Positions 24,840 to 33,425 of a stretch of 64,000 bases of DNA are shown here, in pieces. The stretch covers positions 620,001 to 684,000 of the forward strand of contig NZ_STGM01000001.1 of assembly GCF_004854025.1 (NCBI RefSeq), given 5' to 3'. This DNA is from Microbacterium hydrothermale. Its GTDB lineage: Bacteria; Actinomycetota; Actinomycetes; Actinomycetales; Microbacteriaceae. Within the stretch, counting starts at the first letter, position 1, and every line of letters starts with the position of its first letter. The notes beneath the pieces were generated by a model. That model searched no databases. It saw nothing but the letters and a program-made list of their open reading frames with translations, and was not told the DNA's origin. A program made the position numbers and the translations under genes.

Positions 24840-27319
24840 GCCGACGTGTACGCCACGATGCCGCGGCGCACGTTGTCCAACGCCGTCCGCGCCGTCTTCG
24901 CGAGCGGGGGTTCGGCCACGAGGGAGATCTGATCGAGCAGGTCGATCGTCTGCTTCGCCCAGCGCACGAAGTCGCCGGCCGCCATGTCGGCCAGGCCCAG
25001 CACGGTGTCGAGCGGGAGTCCGCGCGCCCACGCGTGCATCGCCGGAGCCAGGCCCGAGGCGGGGCTCTCGGAGCCGGGCAGGCGGTGGTCGCGTTCGAGG
25101 TCGTCGAGCTCCTGCCACAGCGTCTGCGTGGCATCCAGGGCTCCCCGGAACGCCCCGCGCGGCAGTCCGCGCTCGCCCGGGCCCGCCTCGTCGCGCCGCG
25201 GCTCGTAGACCAGGCAGCACGCGAGGGCGGCGAGAGAGGGGGCGTCGAGACCCGCCCACAGTCCCTGGCGCAACGACTCGGCGACCAGCAGATCGCGCTC
25301 GCCGTAGATGCGGCGCATGGTGCGCCCCGCGCGGGTGAGCACCGTCGCTCCGTCGTCGTCGATCGCGACGTACTCGAGCGCCGCGAGCACCTCGACGACC
25401 CGGTCGAACACGCGCGCCACGGTGCCCGTGCGCTGATCGATCTGATGACGCGTCTTGTCGGTGGAGCGCTTGAGCTTCCAGTACCGCTCCGCCCAGCGCG
25501 CGTGCGCCTCGCGATCGGGACACGAGTGGCAGGGATGCCGCTGCATCCGCTTGCGCAGCGACTGGATCTGCTGCTGCCGCTCATCGCGGAGGCGGCGGGG
25601 CGCTGTGGCGTCGCGGCGGTTGATCTTCTCGAGGTCGCTCAGTTCGCGGCGGATGGTGGAGTACTCGCGGAAGTCGCCGCGATCGCACGTCATCGCCTGT
25701 TCGTATCCGGAGAGCGACTCCTCGGCATCCTTCACCTGACGCGCGAGACCCACGACCGAGCGGTCGGCCTGGAACTGGGCGAACGAGGACTCCAGGATCT
25801 CGCGCGCGCGGGCCCGGCCGAACTGGTCGATCAGGTTCACGGCCATGTTGTAGGTGGGCCGGAAGCTCGAGTTCAACGGATAGGTGCGGCGCGAGGCGAG
25901 GGCCGCGACCGACTGCGGGTCGAGCCCCTCGGTGAACTGCACGACCGCGTGGCCCTCGACGTCGATGCCCCGGCGACCGGCGCGACCGGTGAGCTGGGTG
26001 TACTCCCCCGAGGTGATCGCCACGCGGGCTTCGCCGTTGAACTTCTCGAGCTTCTCGAGCACGACCGTCCGCGCGGGCATGTTGATGCCGAGAGCGAGGG
26101 TCTCGGTCGCGAAGACGACCTTGACGAGCTTGCGGCGGAACAGCTCCTCGACCACCTCTTTGAAGGCCGGGAGGAGCCCCGCGTGGTGCGCGGCGACGCC
26201 GCGCTCGAGGTTGTCGCGCCACTCCCAGAAGTGCAGCACGGCGAGGTCCTCGTCCTTGAGCGTGAAGGTCAGCTCGTCGACGATCTGCCGGATCTCGACG
26301 CGCTCCTCGGCCGAGGTGAGGCGGACGTTCGCGCGGCGCAGTTGCTGCACGGCGGCGTCGCAGCCGGCGCGGCTGAAGATGAAGAAGATCGCGGGCAGCA
26401 GGTGGTTGCGCTGCAGCAGCTCGACCACCTCGGGGCGGTCGATGCGCTCGATGCGGGGGCCCTGCTGCGCCCGCAGCGGCTTGTGTCCACCGCGGCGCTG
26501 GTGAGCGTGTCGCGGTCCCCCGGCGTGCCGCGCCGAGCGGTACTCCTGGGCGCGTCGGTTGTTCTCGTACCCGCCCGCGTTCCCGCCGCGGATGCGCAGC
26601 AGCTCCTGATTGACCTGCGCGGTGGCCACCCCCGCGCGGTCGTCGAACAGCGGCAGCAGGTCGCCGCGGACCAGCACGTGCTGCTCGAGCGGCACGGGGC
26701 GCGTCTCGGACACGATCACCTCGGTGTCGCCGCGCACGGTGTCGAGCCAGTCGCCGAACTCCTCGGCGTTCGACACCGTCGCTGACAGCGAGACGAGCTT
26801 GACTGACGGCGGGAGGTGGATGATGACCTCTTCCCACACGGCGCCGCGGAAGCGGTCGGCGAGGTAGTGCACCTCGTCCATGACGACGAACCGCAGACCC
26901 CGCAGCGCCGGGGAGTCGGCGTACAGCATGTTGCGCAGCACCTCGGTGGTCATCACGACGATGCGCGCCGAGGCGTTGATGTTCGTGTCGCCGGTGAGCA
27001 GGCCGACCTCGTCGTCGCCGTACACCTCCTGCAGTTCGTGGAACTTCTGGTTCGACAGCGCCTTGATCGGCGTGGTGTAGAACGCCTTGTCGCCGGGTTC
27101 GAGCATCGCGAGGTGGATCGCGAACTCGCCGACGATGGTCTTCCCGGCCCCGGTGGGGGCGGCCACCAGCACGCTCCGCCCGTCCTCGAGGGCGTGGCAT
27201 CCGGCGATCTGGAAGTCGTCGAGCTCGAAACGCTGCATCTCGGCGAAGTCGGCCGTGTGCGGGTGCGACGAACGGGCACTCGCCCGGGCGAAACGCTCCG
27301 CGGGACTGGGCGAACTCAC
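24836..27319 (-). CDS. helY: HelY/Mtr4-type superfamily II RNA helicase
   Basis: An 827-residue helicase of the Ski2/Mtr4-like group. Walker A A-P-T-G-A-G-K-T is at residues 54-61, then D-E-V-H-Y (motif II), S-A-T (III), H-H-A-G-L-L-P and G-R-A-G-R-R-G (VI). An insertion rich in Arg/Gly/Gln sits near residue 280 and a C-terminal DSHCT-like domain ends the protein. It should unwind structured RNA during turnover. GTG 27319 overlaps the tatC stop; the frame stays open to 27820 only as a shadow of tatC. Synteny tatA-tatC-helY matches Mycobacterium Rv2094c-Rv2092c. Confidence 0.92.
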   Translation of the reverse strand: MSSPSPAERFARASARSSHPHTADFAEMQRFELDDFQIAGCHALEDGRSVLVAAPTGAGKTIVGEFAIHLAMLEPGDKAFYTTPIKALSNQKFHELQEVYGDDEVGLLTGDTNINASARIVVMTTEVLRNMLYADSPALRGLRFVVMDEVHYLADRFRGAVWEEVIIHLPPSVKLVSLSATVSNAEEFGDWLDTVRGDTEVIVSETRPVPLEQHVLVRGDLLPLFDDRAGVATAQVNQELLRIRGGNAGGYENNRRAQEYRSARHAGGPRHAHQRRGGHKPLRAQQGPRIERIDRPEVVELLQRNHLLPAIFFIFSRAGCDAAVQQLRRANVRLTSAEERVEIRQIVDELTFTLKDEDLAVLHFWEWRDNLERGVAAHHAGLLPAFKEVVEELFRRKLVKVVFATETLALGINMPARTVVLEKLEKFNGEARVAITSGEYTQLTGRAGRRGIDVEGHAVVQFTEGLDPQSVAALASRRTYPLNSSFRPTYNMAVNLIDQFGRARAREILESSFAQFQADRSVVGLARQVKDAEESLSGYEQAMTCDRGDFREYSTIRRELSDLEKINRRDATAPRRLRDERQQQIQSLRKRMQRHPCHSCPDREAHARWAERYWKLKRSTDKTRHQIDQRTGTVARVFDRVVEVLAALEYVAIDDDGATVLTRAGRTMRRIYGERDLLVAESLRQGLWAGLDAPSLAALACCLVYEPRRDEAGPGERGLPRGAFRGALDATQTLWQELDDLERDHRLPGSESPASGLAPAMHAWARGLPLDTVLGLADMAAGDFVRWAKQTIDLLDQISLVAEPPLAKTARTALDNVRRGIVAYTSA

Positions 27320-28137
27320 GCGATGGGCCCCGACGGCATCTCGGTCGCGGAGAGGCGACGGGCCTTGCGCCGGTCGAACAGCAGCGAGACGCCCGCGGCC
27401 GCGAAGAACAGCACGGTGAGGATCCCGGCGAGCAGGAACATGCTGATGATGTCGGCGGCCGGGGTCGCGAGGGCCGAGAACAGGGTGGCGATGAGGATCG
27501 CCACGCGCCAGCCCTTGAGGATCGCCCGGCCGCTCATGACTCCCGCCACGTTCAGGGCCACCAGGAACACGGGCAGCACGAACGCGACGCCCACGACGAT
27601 CAGCAGCTTGAACACGAAGTCGTAGTAGTCGACGGCGTTGTAGAAGTTCACGCCGCCCTCGGGGGTGAATCCCCACATGAGCTCGATCACGTGCGGGACG
27701 ATGAGCAGGCCCACCCAGCAGCCGGCGAAGAAGAGGGGGACGGCGGATGCCACGAACCCGACCGTGTAGCGGATCTCTTTGCGCGTGAGCCCGGGCACGA
27801 TGAACGCCCAGATCTGCCACAGCCAGATCGGCGCCGACAGGAAGATGCCGATCGTGAAGGCGATGCGCATGCGCAGGTCGAACGCCGAGGTCACCGACGT
27901 GAAGTTCAGCGCCGAGAAATCATCGCCGCGGCGCTCCGCGATCACGCGGATCGGCTCGGTGATGAGGTGGATGATCGGGTCGGTGATGACGAAGGCCACC
28001 ACCATGCCCACGACCAGAGCCGCGGCCGCGATCATCAGCCGCTTGCGCAGTTCGACGAGGTGCGCCCCGATCGACATGCGCTTGTCGCGACGCGGCCCCT
28101 CGGGCACGTCGATGCGCGGCGGTCCTGCCGTCGCCAC
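27316..28137 (-). CDS. tatC: Sec-independent protein translocase TatC
   Basis: The 273-residue core receptor of the twin-arginine export pathway, with six membrane helices. The conserved N-terminal H-L-V-E-L-R-K-R-L and the periplasmic P-L-x-F-F-A-G region are present. GTG 28137 is three bases after the tatA stop, and its own stop overlaps helY. No tatB is adjacent, so either TatB lies elsewhere or TatA serves both roles. Confidence 0.95.
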   Translation of the reverse strand: MATAGPPRIDVPEGPRRDKRMSIGAHLVELRKRLMIAAAALVVGMVVAFVITDPIIHLITEPIRVIAERRGDDFSALNFTSVTSAFDLRMRIAFTIGIFLSAPIWLWQIWAFIVPGLTRKEIRYTVGFVASAVPLFFAGCWVGLLIVPHVIELMWGFTPEGGVNFYNAVDYYDFVFKLLIVVGVAFVLPVFLVALNVAGVMSGRAILKGWRVAILIATLFSALATPAADIISMFLLAGILTVLFFAAAGVSLLFDRRKARRLSATEMPSGPIA

Positions 28138-28140
28138 CGC

Positions 28141-28392
28141 TTAGACGGTGGGGTCGGTCGACCTGCGCGGCTCGGGGGCGACGGACGGCGCAGTGCCGAC
28201 GTCGGTGGCGCGCGGGGCTTCGGGGGCGGCGGCGACCTCGTCGTCGCGCTTCATCTCTTTCATCTCGCTCTTGAACACGCGAGCCGACTGGCCCACGCTC
28301 TTGGCGAGCGCCGGAAGCTTGGCGGCACCGAAAAGCAGGAGGATGACAGCGAGAACGGCGAGCAGGTGCCATCCGGTCAGACCTTGCAACAT
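28141..28392 (-). CDS. tatA: Sec-independent protein translocase TatA
   Basis: An 83-residue pore-forming Tat subunit: a short N-terminus, one membrane helix (about 8-24), the F-G-A-A-K-L-P-x-L-A hinge, an amphipathic helix to about 50, and an acidic/Pro-rich tail. ATG 28392 has GAGGAG in front. A TAGACT hexamer (28430-28425 on the minus strand) is a likely -10, making tatA the first gene of the tatA-tatC-helY-lnt operon. Confidence 0.95.
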   Translation of the reverse strand: MLQGLTGWHLLAVLAVILLLFGAAKLPALAKSVGQSARVFKSEMKEMKRDDEVAAAPEAPRATDVGTAPSVAPEPRRSTDPTV

Positions 28393-28424
28393 GAGGACTC
28401 CTCGACTCGTTCGGGCGGAACTCC

Positions 28425-28430
28425 AGTCTA
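28425..28430 (-). promoter_or_regulatory. candidate -10 of the tat-helY-lnt operon
   Basis: TAGACT on the minus strand, about 33 bases upstream of the tatA ATG, leaving a short leader that contains the GAGGAG ribosome site. No clear -35. Confidence 0.5.
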
Positions 28431-28485
28431 ACCCGCGTGGTTGCGACGGGCTTCAGCCACGGCGGGCGGGCGGGAACGACCGCGA

Positions 28486-29451
28486 TCAGCGGTATTGGGC
28501 CAGACCGGCCGCGGCCCAGTCGGCCGCCGCGCGACGCGCCCCCGCCGGCTCGAGCAGCTCGACCTCTCCCCCGCGGCGGGCGGCGAGCCGCTTGAGGCTC
28601 TGCTCGTCGGCGAGGCGGAGGGATGCCACCGCGGTGCCGTCGCCCTCGTCGTCGATCTCGGCGCGCTCGAGGTAGTCGGCCAGCAGCGGCGCGACGGCGC
28701 GCGGGAAACGGAAACGCGCGACCACCTCGTCGTCGCTCGGGGCGAAGAGCTCGGGCACAGGGTCGGCTCCATGGATCGCCGGAGTGTCGGTGAGGCGGGG
28801 CGCGCTCACGCGATCGAGGTGGAACGTGCGCACCGCCTGCCGCAGGTGGTCCCAGCCCTGCAGGTACCACTGGTCGTTCGCGATGTGCACCTTGATCGGA
28901 TCCACGGTGCGCGTGATCGGATCGGCCCCCGGAGCGCGGTAGGTGAAGGTCACGGCCACGCGGGCGCGCAGCGCGCGGTCGACCACGTCGCGCACGCCGT
29001 CGACGGGGCCGGGCGCCACGATCACCGGCGGTGGAGCGGTGGCCGCCCCGCGGGCGAGCTTGGCGAGCAGCGCCGTGACGAGCTCGCTGTCGCCGAAGCC
29101 CGGCAGGCTCCGCGCGAGCTGGAGACCGGCGAGCAGAGCCGCCGCTTCGCGCGCCGTCAGCCGGGGCGAGCGCTCGAGGCCCACGGTGTTCGTGATCGCG
29201 ATGACATCGTCGCGATCGAGCAGGTCCCAGTCGATGTCGAACAGGTCGTGCGGCAACTGCCAGTAGCCGCGCTCGCCGGGCAGCCCGATCACCGTGAGTC
29301 GCTCGACCATCGCGCGCATCTCGTCGACGGTCACGTCGAAGTCGGCCGCGGCCTCGGCCACGGGCACCTCGCCCTTGCCGAGGAGATAGGGCACGAGCTG
29401 CAGCAGAAGGGCCGCCCTGTCGAGGGCGGCGACGGGGCGTTCGGGATTCAC
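28486..29451 (-). CDS. pafC: PafC, WYL-domain DNA-damage regulator subunit
   Basis: A 321-residue protein with an N-terminal winged-helix-like segment, a central WYL domain (residues about 155-220, with T-F-T-Y-R and W-Y-L-Q-G-W-D) and a C-terminal WCX domain. With PafB it forms the transcription activator of the LexA-independent SOS response in mycobacteria. GTG 29451 overlaps the pafB stop. It lies next to tatA as in mycobacteria. Confidence 0.92.
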   Translation of the reverse strand: MNPERPVAALDRAALLLQLVPYLLGKGEVPVAEAAADFDVTVDEMRAMVERLTVIGLPGERGYWQLPHDLFDIDWDLLDRDDVIAITNTVGLERSPRLTAREAAALLAGLQLARSLPGFGDSELVTALLAKLARGAATAPPPVIVAPGPVDGVRDVVDRALRARVAVTFTYRAPGADPITRTVDPIKVHIANDQWYLQGWDHLRQAVRTFHLDRVSAPRLTDTPAIHGADPVPELFAPSDDEVVARFRFPRAVAPLLADYLERAEIDDEGDGTAVASLRLADEQSLKRLAARRGGEVELLEPAGARRAAADWAAAGLAQYR

Positions 29452-30449
29452 GCGGCACCCCCGTGCAGCACGACGGTCGCCTCGAGCCGGCGGATGACCT
29501 CGGCCCGCAGATCGGCGGGCTCGACCACGCGCACCTCGGGACCGTACGACGCCAGCTCGTCGGCGAAGACGTGCAGGTCGACGTAGGGCACGACGATCCC
29601 CTGCGGAACATCCTGCGGCGCCTCCTGGGCGCGCCGGGCGAGGCGCAGCGACGCCTCGGTGCCGGGGTGCACCTCGAGCAGGGCGCGCTGGCGGGCGGCG
29701 ACGGCGCGCAGTCCCTCCACCGCGCGCTCGCCCGCACCCTCGAGGAGCTCCGGGGCGAACTTCTCGCGACGCAGGGTCACGTCGCCGACGATGCGAGAGA
29801 GCAGGAACGTGCGGTCGGCGTCCATGATGAGGTCGAACCCGTACACGTGCCAGCGCGCCTCGTACTCGACGAGCGCGAGGGGGCGGATGCGCCGCTCGCG
29901 CGGCTGCGCCTCGCCCGGCCGCAGGTAGGTGAAGGTCACGACGCGGTTCTGCTCGATCGCCCGCTGCAGCGTCGGGAAGGAGGAGTCGCGCACGCGGATG
30001 CGCGGGGCATAGCCGATGATCGGTTCGTCGACGGGGATGCCGAGGGCGCGGATCTTGCGCAGGCCGCTGCGGGCGTCCGCCGAGAGCGACTCGCTCCCCC
30101 ACACGCCGCCGGCGATGTTGAGCAGGGCGACCTCGGCCGGGCTGAACGAGATGTCGTCGGGGAGGGCGTACTCCGCCGTCGGCACCCGGTAGCGGGCCTC
30201 GCGCAGGTCGTCGGGGTCGGCGCGGTTGCCGATGGTCTCGATCGGCACGCCGAGTCCGCGGAGGTTCTCTTTGTCGCGCTCGAACATCTTCTCGAGAGCG
30301 TCCTTCGAGGCTCCGGCCTCGAGCTGCTCGCGGTAGCCGGCCACCGAGGAGAGGATCGTGTCCTTGGTCAGCCCCTGCTCGGTCGCCATGAGCGCGACGA
30401 CGAGGTTCACCAGACGCTCCTCGGGAGCGTTTCGGGAAGCGGCGGCCAC
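29448..30449 (-). CDS. pafB: PafB, WYL-domain DNA-damage regulator subunit
   Basis: A 333-residue partner of PafC. It has an N-terminal helix-turn-helix (R-L-V-N-L-V-V-A-L-M-A-T onward), a WYL domain centred on R-W-H-V-Y-G-F-D and a C-terminal WCX domain. The complex activates DNA-repair genes. The start GTG 30449 is preceded by TAGGAT (30461-30456) with a 6-base gap and no ribosome site, so the message is probably leaderless. Upstream neighbour pafA is missing, unlike the usual pafABC order. Confidence 0.92.
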   Translation of the reverse strand: MAAASRNAPEERLVNLVVALMATEQGLTKDTILSSVAGYREQLEAGASKDALEKMFERDKENLRGLGVPIETIGNRADPDDLREARYRVPTAEYALPDDISFSPAEVALLNIAGGVWGSESLSADARSGLRKIRALGIPVDEPIIGYAPRIRVRDSSFPTLQRAIEQNRVVTFTYLRPGEAQPRERRIRPLALVEYEARWHVYGFDLIMDADRTFLLSRIVGDVTLRREKFAPELLEGAGERAVEGLRAVAARQRALLEVHPGTEASLRLARRAQEAPQDVPQGIVVPYVDLHVFADELASYGPEVRVVEPADLRAEVIRRLEATVVLHGGAA

Positions 30450-30489
30450 CCGCCCATCCTAGGCCGGGGCCCCGCCCCGAACGACGACA

Positions 30490-30522
30490 CCGGCCCGCGG
30501 ACGCTCGCGCGTCCGGGGCCGG
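30490..30522 (-). terminator. terminator between FKBP gene and pafB
   Basis: A 14-bp GC-rich stem with one bulged base and a TCGC loop (CCGGCCC-g-CGGACGC / GCGTCCG-GGGCCGG). It lies 40 bases past the FKBP stop and ahead of the pafB promoter, separating the two transcripts. No strong T-tract. Confidence 0.6.
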
Positions 30523-30562
30523 CGCCGGAGGTCGTGACCGGTCGGTGCTCAGCCGACGGCGC

Positions 30563-31510
30563 TCAGCCGACGGTGCCGAGGATGTCGACGACGTACACCA
30601 GGGCGGTGTTCGCGGGAGCCTGCAGCGCCTGCTGGTCCTGCTGGCTCTGGTCGGCGGGGACGACGACGAGGATCTGCGAGCCGACCGGCTGCCCCTCGAG
30701 GGCCGAGGCGAGGGCCGGGGGCAGGGCCGAGACCTTCGCCTGACCGGGGGCGCCGTTCTTCCAGGTGGAGGCGAAGGTCGTCTTGGCGCCCCAGGCGATG
30801 CCCTGCACGTGGATCACGGCGGACGAATCGGCGGTCAGCACGTCGCCGTCGCCCTTCTTGATGACCTGCGAGCGCACCTCGGTGGGGGCGTCGCCCGCGG
30901 GGATCACCACGCCGGGCTGGCCGTCGGGCGCGCGCACGACCGAGGGCATCCCCGAGTCGGCGTTGTACTGGTCGGCGCCGTTCGCGGCCGGGAGGAACAC
31001 CTTGCGCACGTCGAAGACGAACACCGCGCCGTCGCCCTCGGTGACGCCGAGGGCCTGGGCACCCTGGGCGCCGAGGTCGGAGCCGGGGATCGCCACGGCG
31101 ACGCGCGAACCCTCGGACACGCACTCCAGCAGCGGGGCGATCGAGGGAACGGCCTGGGTCAGCCGCGGCAGGGGCGTCGCCGTGGTGAGGTCGGCGTCGT
31201 ACTTCGTGGCGACGAGCTGCTCGCCCGTCGCGGCGTCGAGCACGGTGACGTCGACCAGCGCGAGCTGCTTGTCGCTCGTGATGCGCGGGCCGTCGCCCTC
31301 GACGAGGGTCTGGGTGCCGGCCTGGGCGGGCACGAAGGGCGAGCGGACGGTGACGGACGGGGCCGAGCCGAGGTCGCCGGTCGCCTCGACGACCGAGGCG
31401 ATCGCGCTGTCGGTGGGGGTCGGGCACGACGACGCGGCGGATGCCGAGCACCCGACGAGGCCGAATCCGGCCAGAGCGGTCACGGCCACGAGAGCGGGGA
31501 GTCTGCGCAC
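30563..31510 (-). CDS. FKBP-type peptidyl-prolyl isomerase lipoprotein
   Basis: A 315-residue exported protein. The N-terminus is a lipoprotein signal (R-R-L-P then a hydrophobic run ending F-G-L-V-G-C, Cys about 21). Two FKBP-like domains follow, a degenerate one at about 65-170 and a second at about 215-312 with T-W-K-N-G-A-P and V-G-S-Q-I-L-V-V-V-P. It should assist folding of secreted proteins at the membrane surface. GTG 31510 is 6 bases after TAAACT (31522-31517), with no ribosome site, so a leaderless start. A 15-base duplication around the stop creates a second copy of the last codons. Confidence 0.9.
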   Translation of the reverse strand: MRRLPALVAVTALAGFGLVGCSASAASSCPTPTDSAIASVVEATGDLGSAPSVTVRSPFVPAQAGTQTLVEGDGPRITSDKQLALVDVTVLDAATGEQLVATKYDADLTTATPLPRLTQAVPSIAPLLECVSEGSRVAVAIPGSDLGAQGAQALGVTEGDGAVFVFDVRKVFLPAANGADQYNADSGMPSVVRAPDGQPGVVIPAGDAPTEVRSQVIKKGDGDVLTADSSAVIHVQGIAWGAKTTFASTWKNGAPGQAKVSALPPALASALEGQPVGSQILVVVPADQSQQDQQALQAPANTALVYVVDILGTVG

Positions 31511-31568
31511 CGGAACAGTTTAGGCGCTCCCGCGGGCCTCCCCCGCCGCCCCGACGGGCGCGGTCGGC

Positions 31569-32588
31569 TCAGGCGGGATCGTCCTGCCCGCGCCCGGGGG
31601 CACCGGCCACCGACTGCCGCACGCCCTCGGCGGACTTCTGCGCTTCGCGCACGCGCTTGCGCAGGTTCTTGTCGGTGATCTCGCGGTCGCCGACGGCGCC
31701 CGGCGTCCACAGCTCCACGTCCTCGTCGCCGTAGCTCGACTTCGAGGCGCGACGCTTCACCTCGGGCGGGATCGCGCCCGGCGCGAGGCGACGCGCCGTG
31801 ATGAGGAAGCCCGTGTGGGCGACCATGCGGTGGTCGGGGCGCACCGCGAGGCCCTCGACGTGCCATCCGCGGACCATCGTCTCGCTGGCATCCGGCTCGG
31901 TGAACAGGCCGGTGCCGCGGATGTACTCGGCCACGCGGCTGAGCTGCGTGGCGGTGGCGATGTAGCAGAGCACCACGCCGCCGGGGGTGAGCGCGTCGGC
32001 GACGGCGTCGATGCACTCCCAGGGGGCGAGCATGTCGAGGACGACGCGGTCGACGGATGCCGGGGCCACCGCCTCCGGGAGGCTCTCGACGAGGTCGCCG
32101 ACGACGACCTCCCACGTCGCGGGGTGCTCGCCGTGGAAGGTCTCGACGTTGGCGCGGGCCACCTCGGCGAACTCCTCGCGACGCTCGAACGACAGCAGGC
32201 GGCCGGCGGGGCCGATCGCGCGCAGCAGCCAGAGCGACAGGGCGCCGGAGCCGACACCGGCCTCCACGACCGTCGCGCCGGGGAAGACGTCGGCCTGCGC
32301 GAGGATCTGGGCGGCGTCCTTGGGGTAGACGATCGCCGCTCCGCGCGGCATCGACATCACGAAGTCGCGCAGCAGGGGGCGCACGGCCAGGTAGTCGTGC
32401 CCGGAGCTGTTGGTGACGACGCTGCCGTCGGGCTGCCCCACGAGGAGCGCGTGCTTCAGCACGCCGTTGTGGGTGTGCAGCTCGCCCGCCTCGCGCAGCG
32501 TGATCGTGTGCATGCGGCCCTTGGGGCCCGTCAGCTGCACGCGGTCGCCGATGCGGAAGGGTCCGCTCAGGTGGGGGGTCTCGCTCAT
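31569..32588 (-). CDS. trmI: tRNA (adenine-58-N1)-methyltransferase TrmI
   Basis: A 339-residue SAM-dependent enzyme that makes m1A58 in the T-loop of tRNA. An N-terminal beta-barrel domain precedes the Rossmann domain, whose motif V-V-E-A-G-V-G-S-G-A-L-S is near residue 105 and D-M-L-A-P-W-E near 195. The C-terminal 60 residues are a charged extension. ATG 32588 overlaps the HAD gene stop. In mycobacteria this gene (Rv2118c) borders the proteasome ATPase; here nothing of the proteasome follows. Confidence 0.93.
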   Translation of the reverse strand: MSETPHLSGPFRIGDRVQLTGPKGRMHTITLREAGELHTHNGVLKHALLVGQPDGSVVTNSSGHDYLAVRPLLRDFVMSMPRGAAIVYPKDAAQILAQADVFPGATVVEAGVGSGALSLWLLRAIGPAGRLLSFERREEFAEVARANVETFHGEHPATWEVVVGDLVESLPEAVAPASVDRVVLDMLAPWECIDAVADALTPGGVVLCYIATATQLSRVAEYIRGTGLFTEPDASETMVRGWHVEGLAVRPDHRMVAHTGFLITARRLAPGAIPPEVKRRASKSSYGDEDVELWTPGAVGDREITDKNLRKRVREAQKSAEGVRQSVAGAPGRGQDDPA

Positions 32589-33283
32589 CGGTTCGCTCGC
32601 GTTTCGGAGGGTCGGGTCGGGGTGTGCGCGCCGTGGAGGGCGCGGAGATCGGCGGCGGTCCGCCCCTCGAGGCTGGGCCACAGGGCGTGGGCCCCGACGC
32701 CGTCGAGCGGGACCATCAGCGGCACCCCGAGCGAGACGGCGCCGCTGGCGATCGCCGACCGGAGGCCGTTGGGGCTGTCTTCGATCGCGACGGCGTCGCG
32801 GATGTCGACGCCGAGCGCCTCCGCCGCCTGCAGGTAGGGATCGGGATACGGCTTCGGGCGCTCGACGTCGTCGCCTGCGACCACCACGTCGAAGGCCGGG
32901 AAGTCGATGAGCTCGGCGATCGAGAGGGCCATGCGCCGCATCGACATCGTCACGAGCCCGGTCTTGACGCCGTGCGCCTTGAGGTCGGCGAGGAGCTCGC
33001 GCGCGCCCGGTCGGAACGGCACGCCCGTGCTCGCGAGCTGGCGCAGCACCTCGTCGGTCAGGTGCGCGATGATCTCGTCGACGCCCCACGGCACCCCGGC
33101 GTTCTGCAGGAGCCGAGCGGAGTCCTCGAGGGCGAGGCCCACCATGCCGAGGGCCTGTTCGTGCGACCAGGTGCCCCCGAACCGCTCGACGAGGGGCACC
33201 TCGGCCGCCATCCAGTAGGGCTCGGTGTCGACCAGGGTGCCGTCCATGTCCCACAGGACCGCAGCGAGGGCGGAAGAAGTCAT
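32585..33283 (-). CDS. HAD family phosphatase
   Basis: A 232-residue haloacid-dehalogenase hydrolase of the beta-phosphoglucomutase-like subgroup. Motif I is D-M-D-G-T-L-V-D (Asp 12 and 14), motif II T-M-S, and motifs III/IV R-P-K-P-Y-P-D-P and E-D-S-P-N-G. It dephosphorylates a small metabolite, unspecified. ATG 33283 is 6 bases after TAAGAT (33295-33290), a leaderless start. It overlaps trmI, so they are co-transcribed, and diverges from the PAC2 gene. Confidence 0.9.
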   Translation of the reverse strand: MTSSALAAVLWDMDGTLVDTEPYWMAAEVPLVERFGGTWSHEQALGMVGLALEDSARLLQNAGVPWGVDEIIAHLTDEVLRQLASTGVPFRPGARELLADLKAHGVKTGLVTMSMRRMALSIAELIDFPAFDVVVAGDDVERPKPYPDPYLQAAEALGVDIRDAVAIEDSPNGLRSAIASGAVSLGVPLMVPLDGVGAHALWPSLEGRTAADLRALHGAHTPTRPSETRANR

Positions 33284-33425
33284 CGTTCCATCTTATGGAA
33301 GGCCGGGCTTCCCCCCGCTCCCGCGGGGCGGGGGCCTCCCCGGCTCGCGGCGCGGCGGGGTCCGACCGCCCCCGCACGCGTGCGCCTATCCTGGAACGAA
33401 GCCCCGACGGGGCAGAGGAGGTTGC

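Noticed and set aside
27320..27820. Helicase frame stays open a further 167 codons upstream
   Set aside because: It overlaps tatC completely, is Arg/His/Gly-rich shadow sequence, and the GTG at 27319 begins exactly at recognisable helicase sequence.
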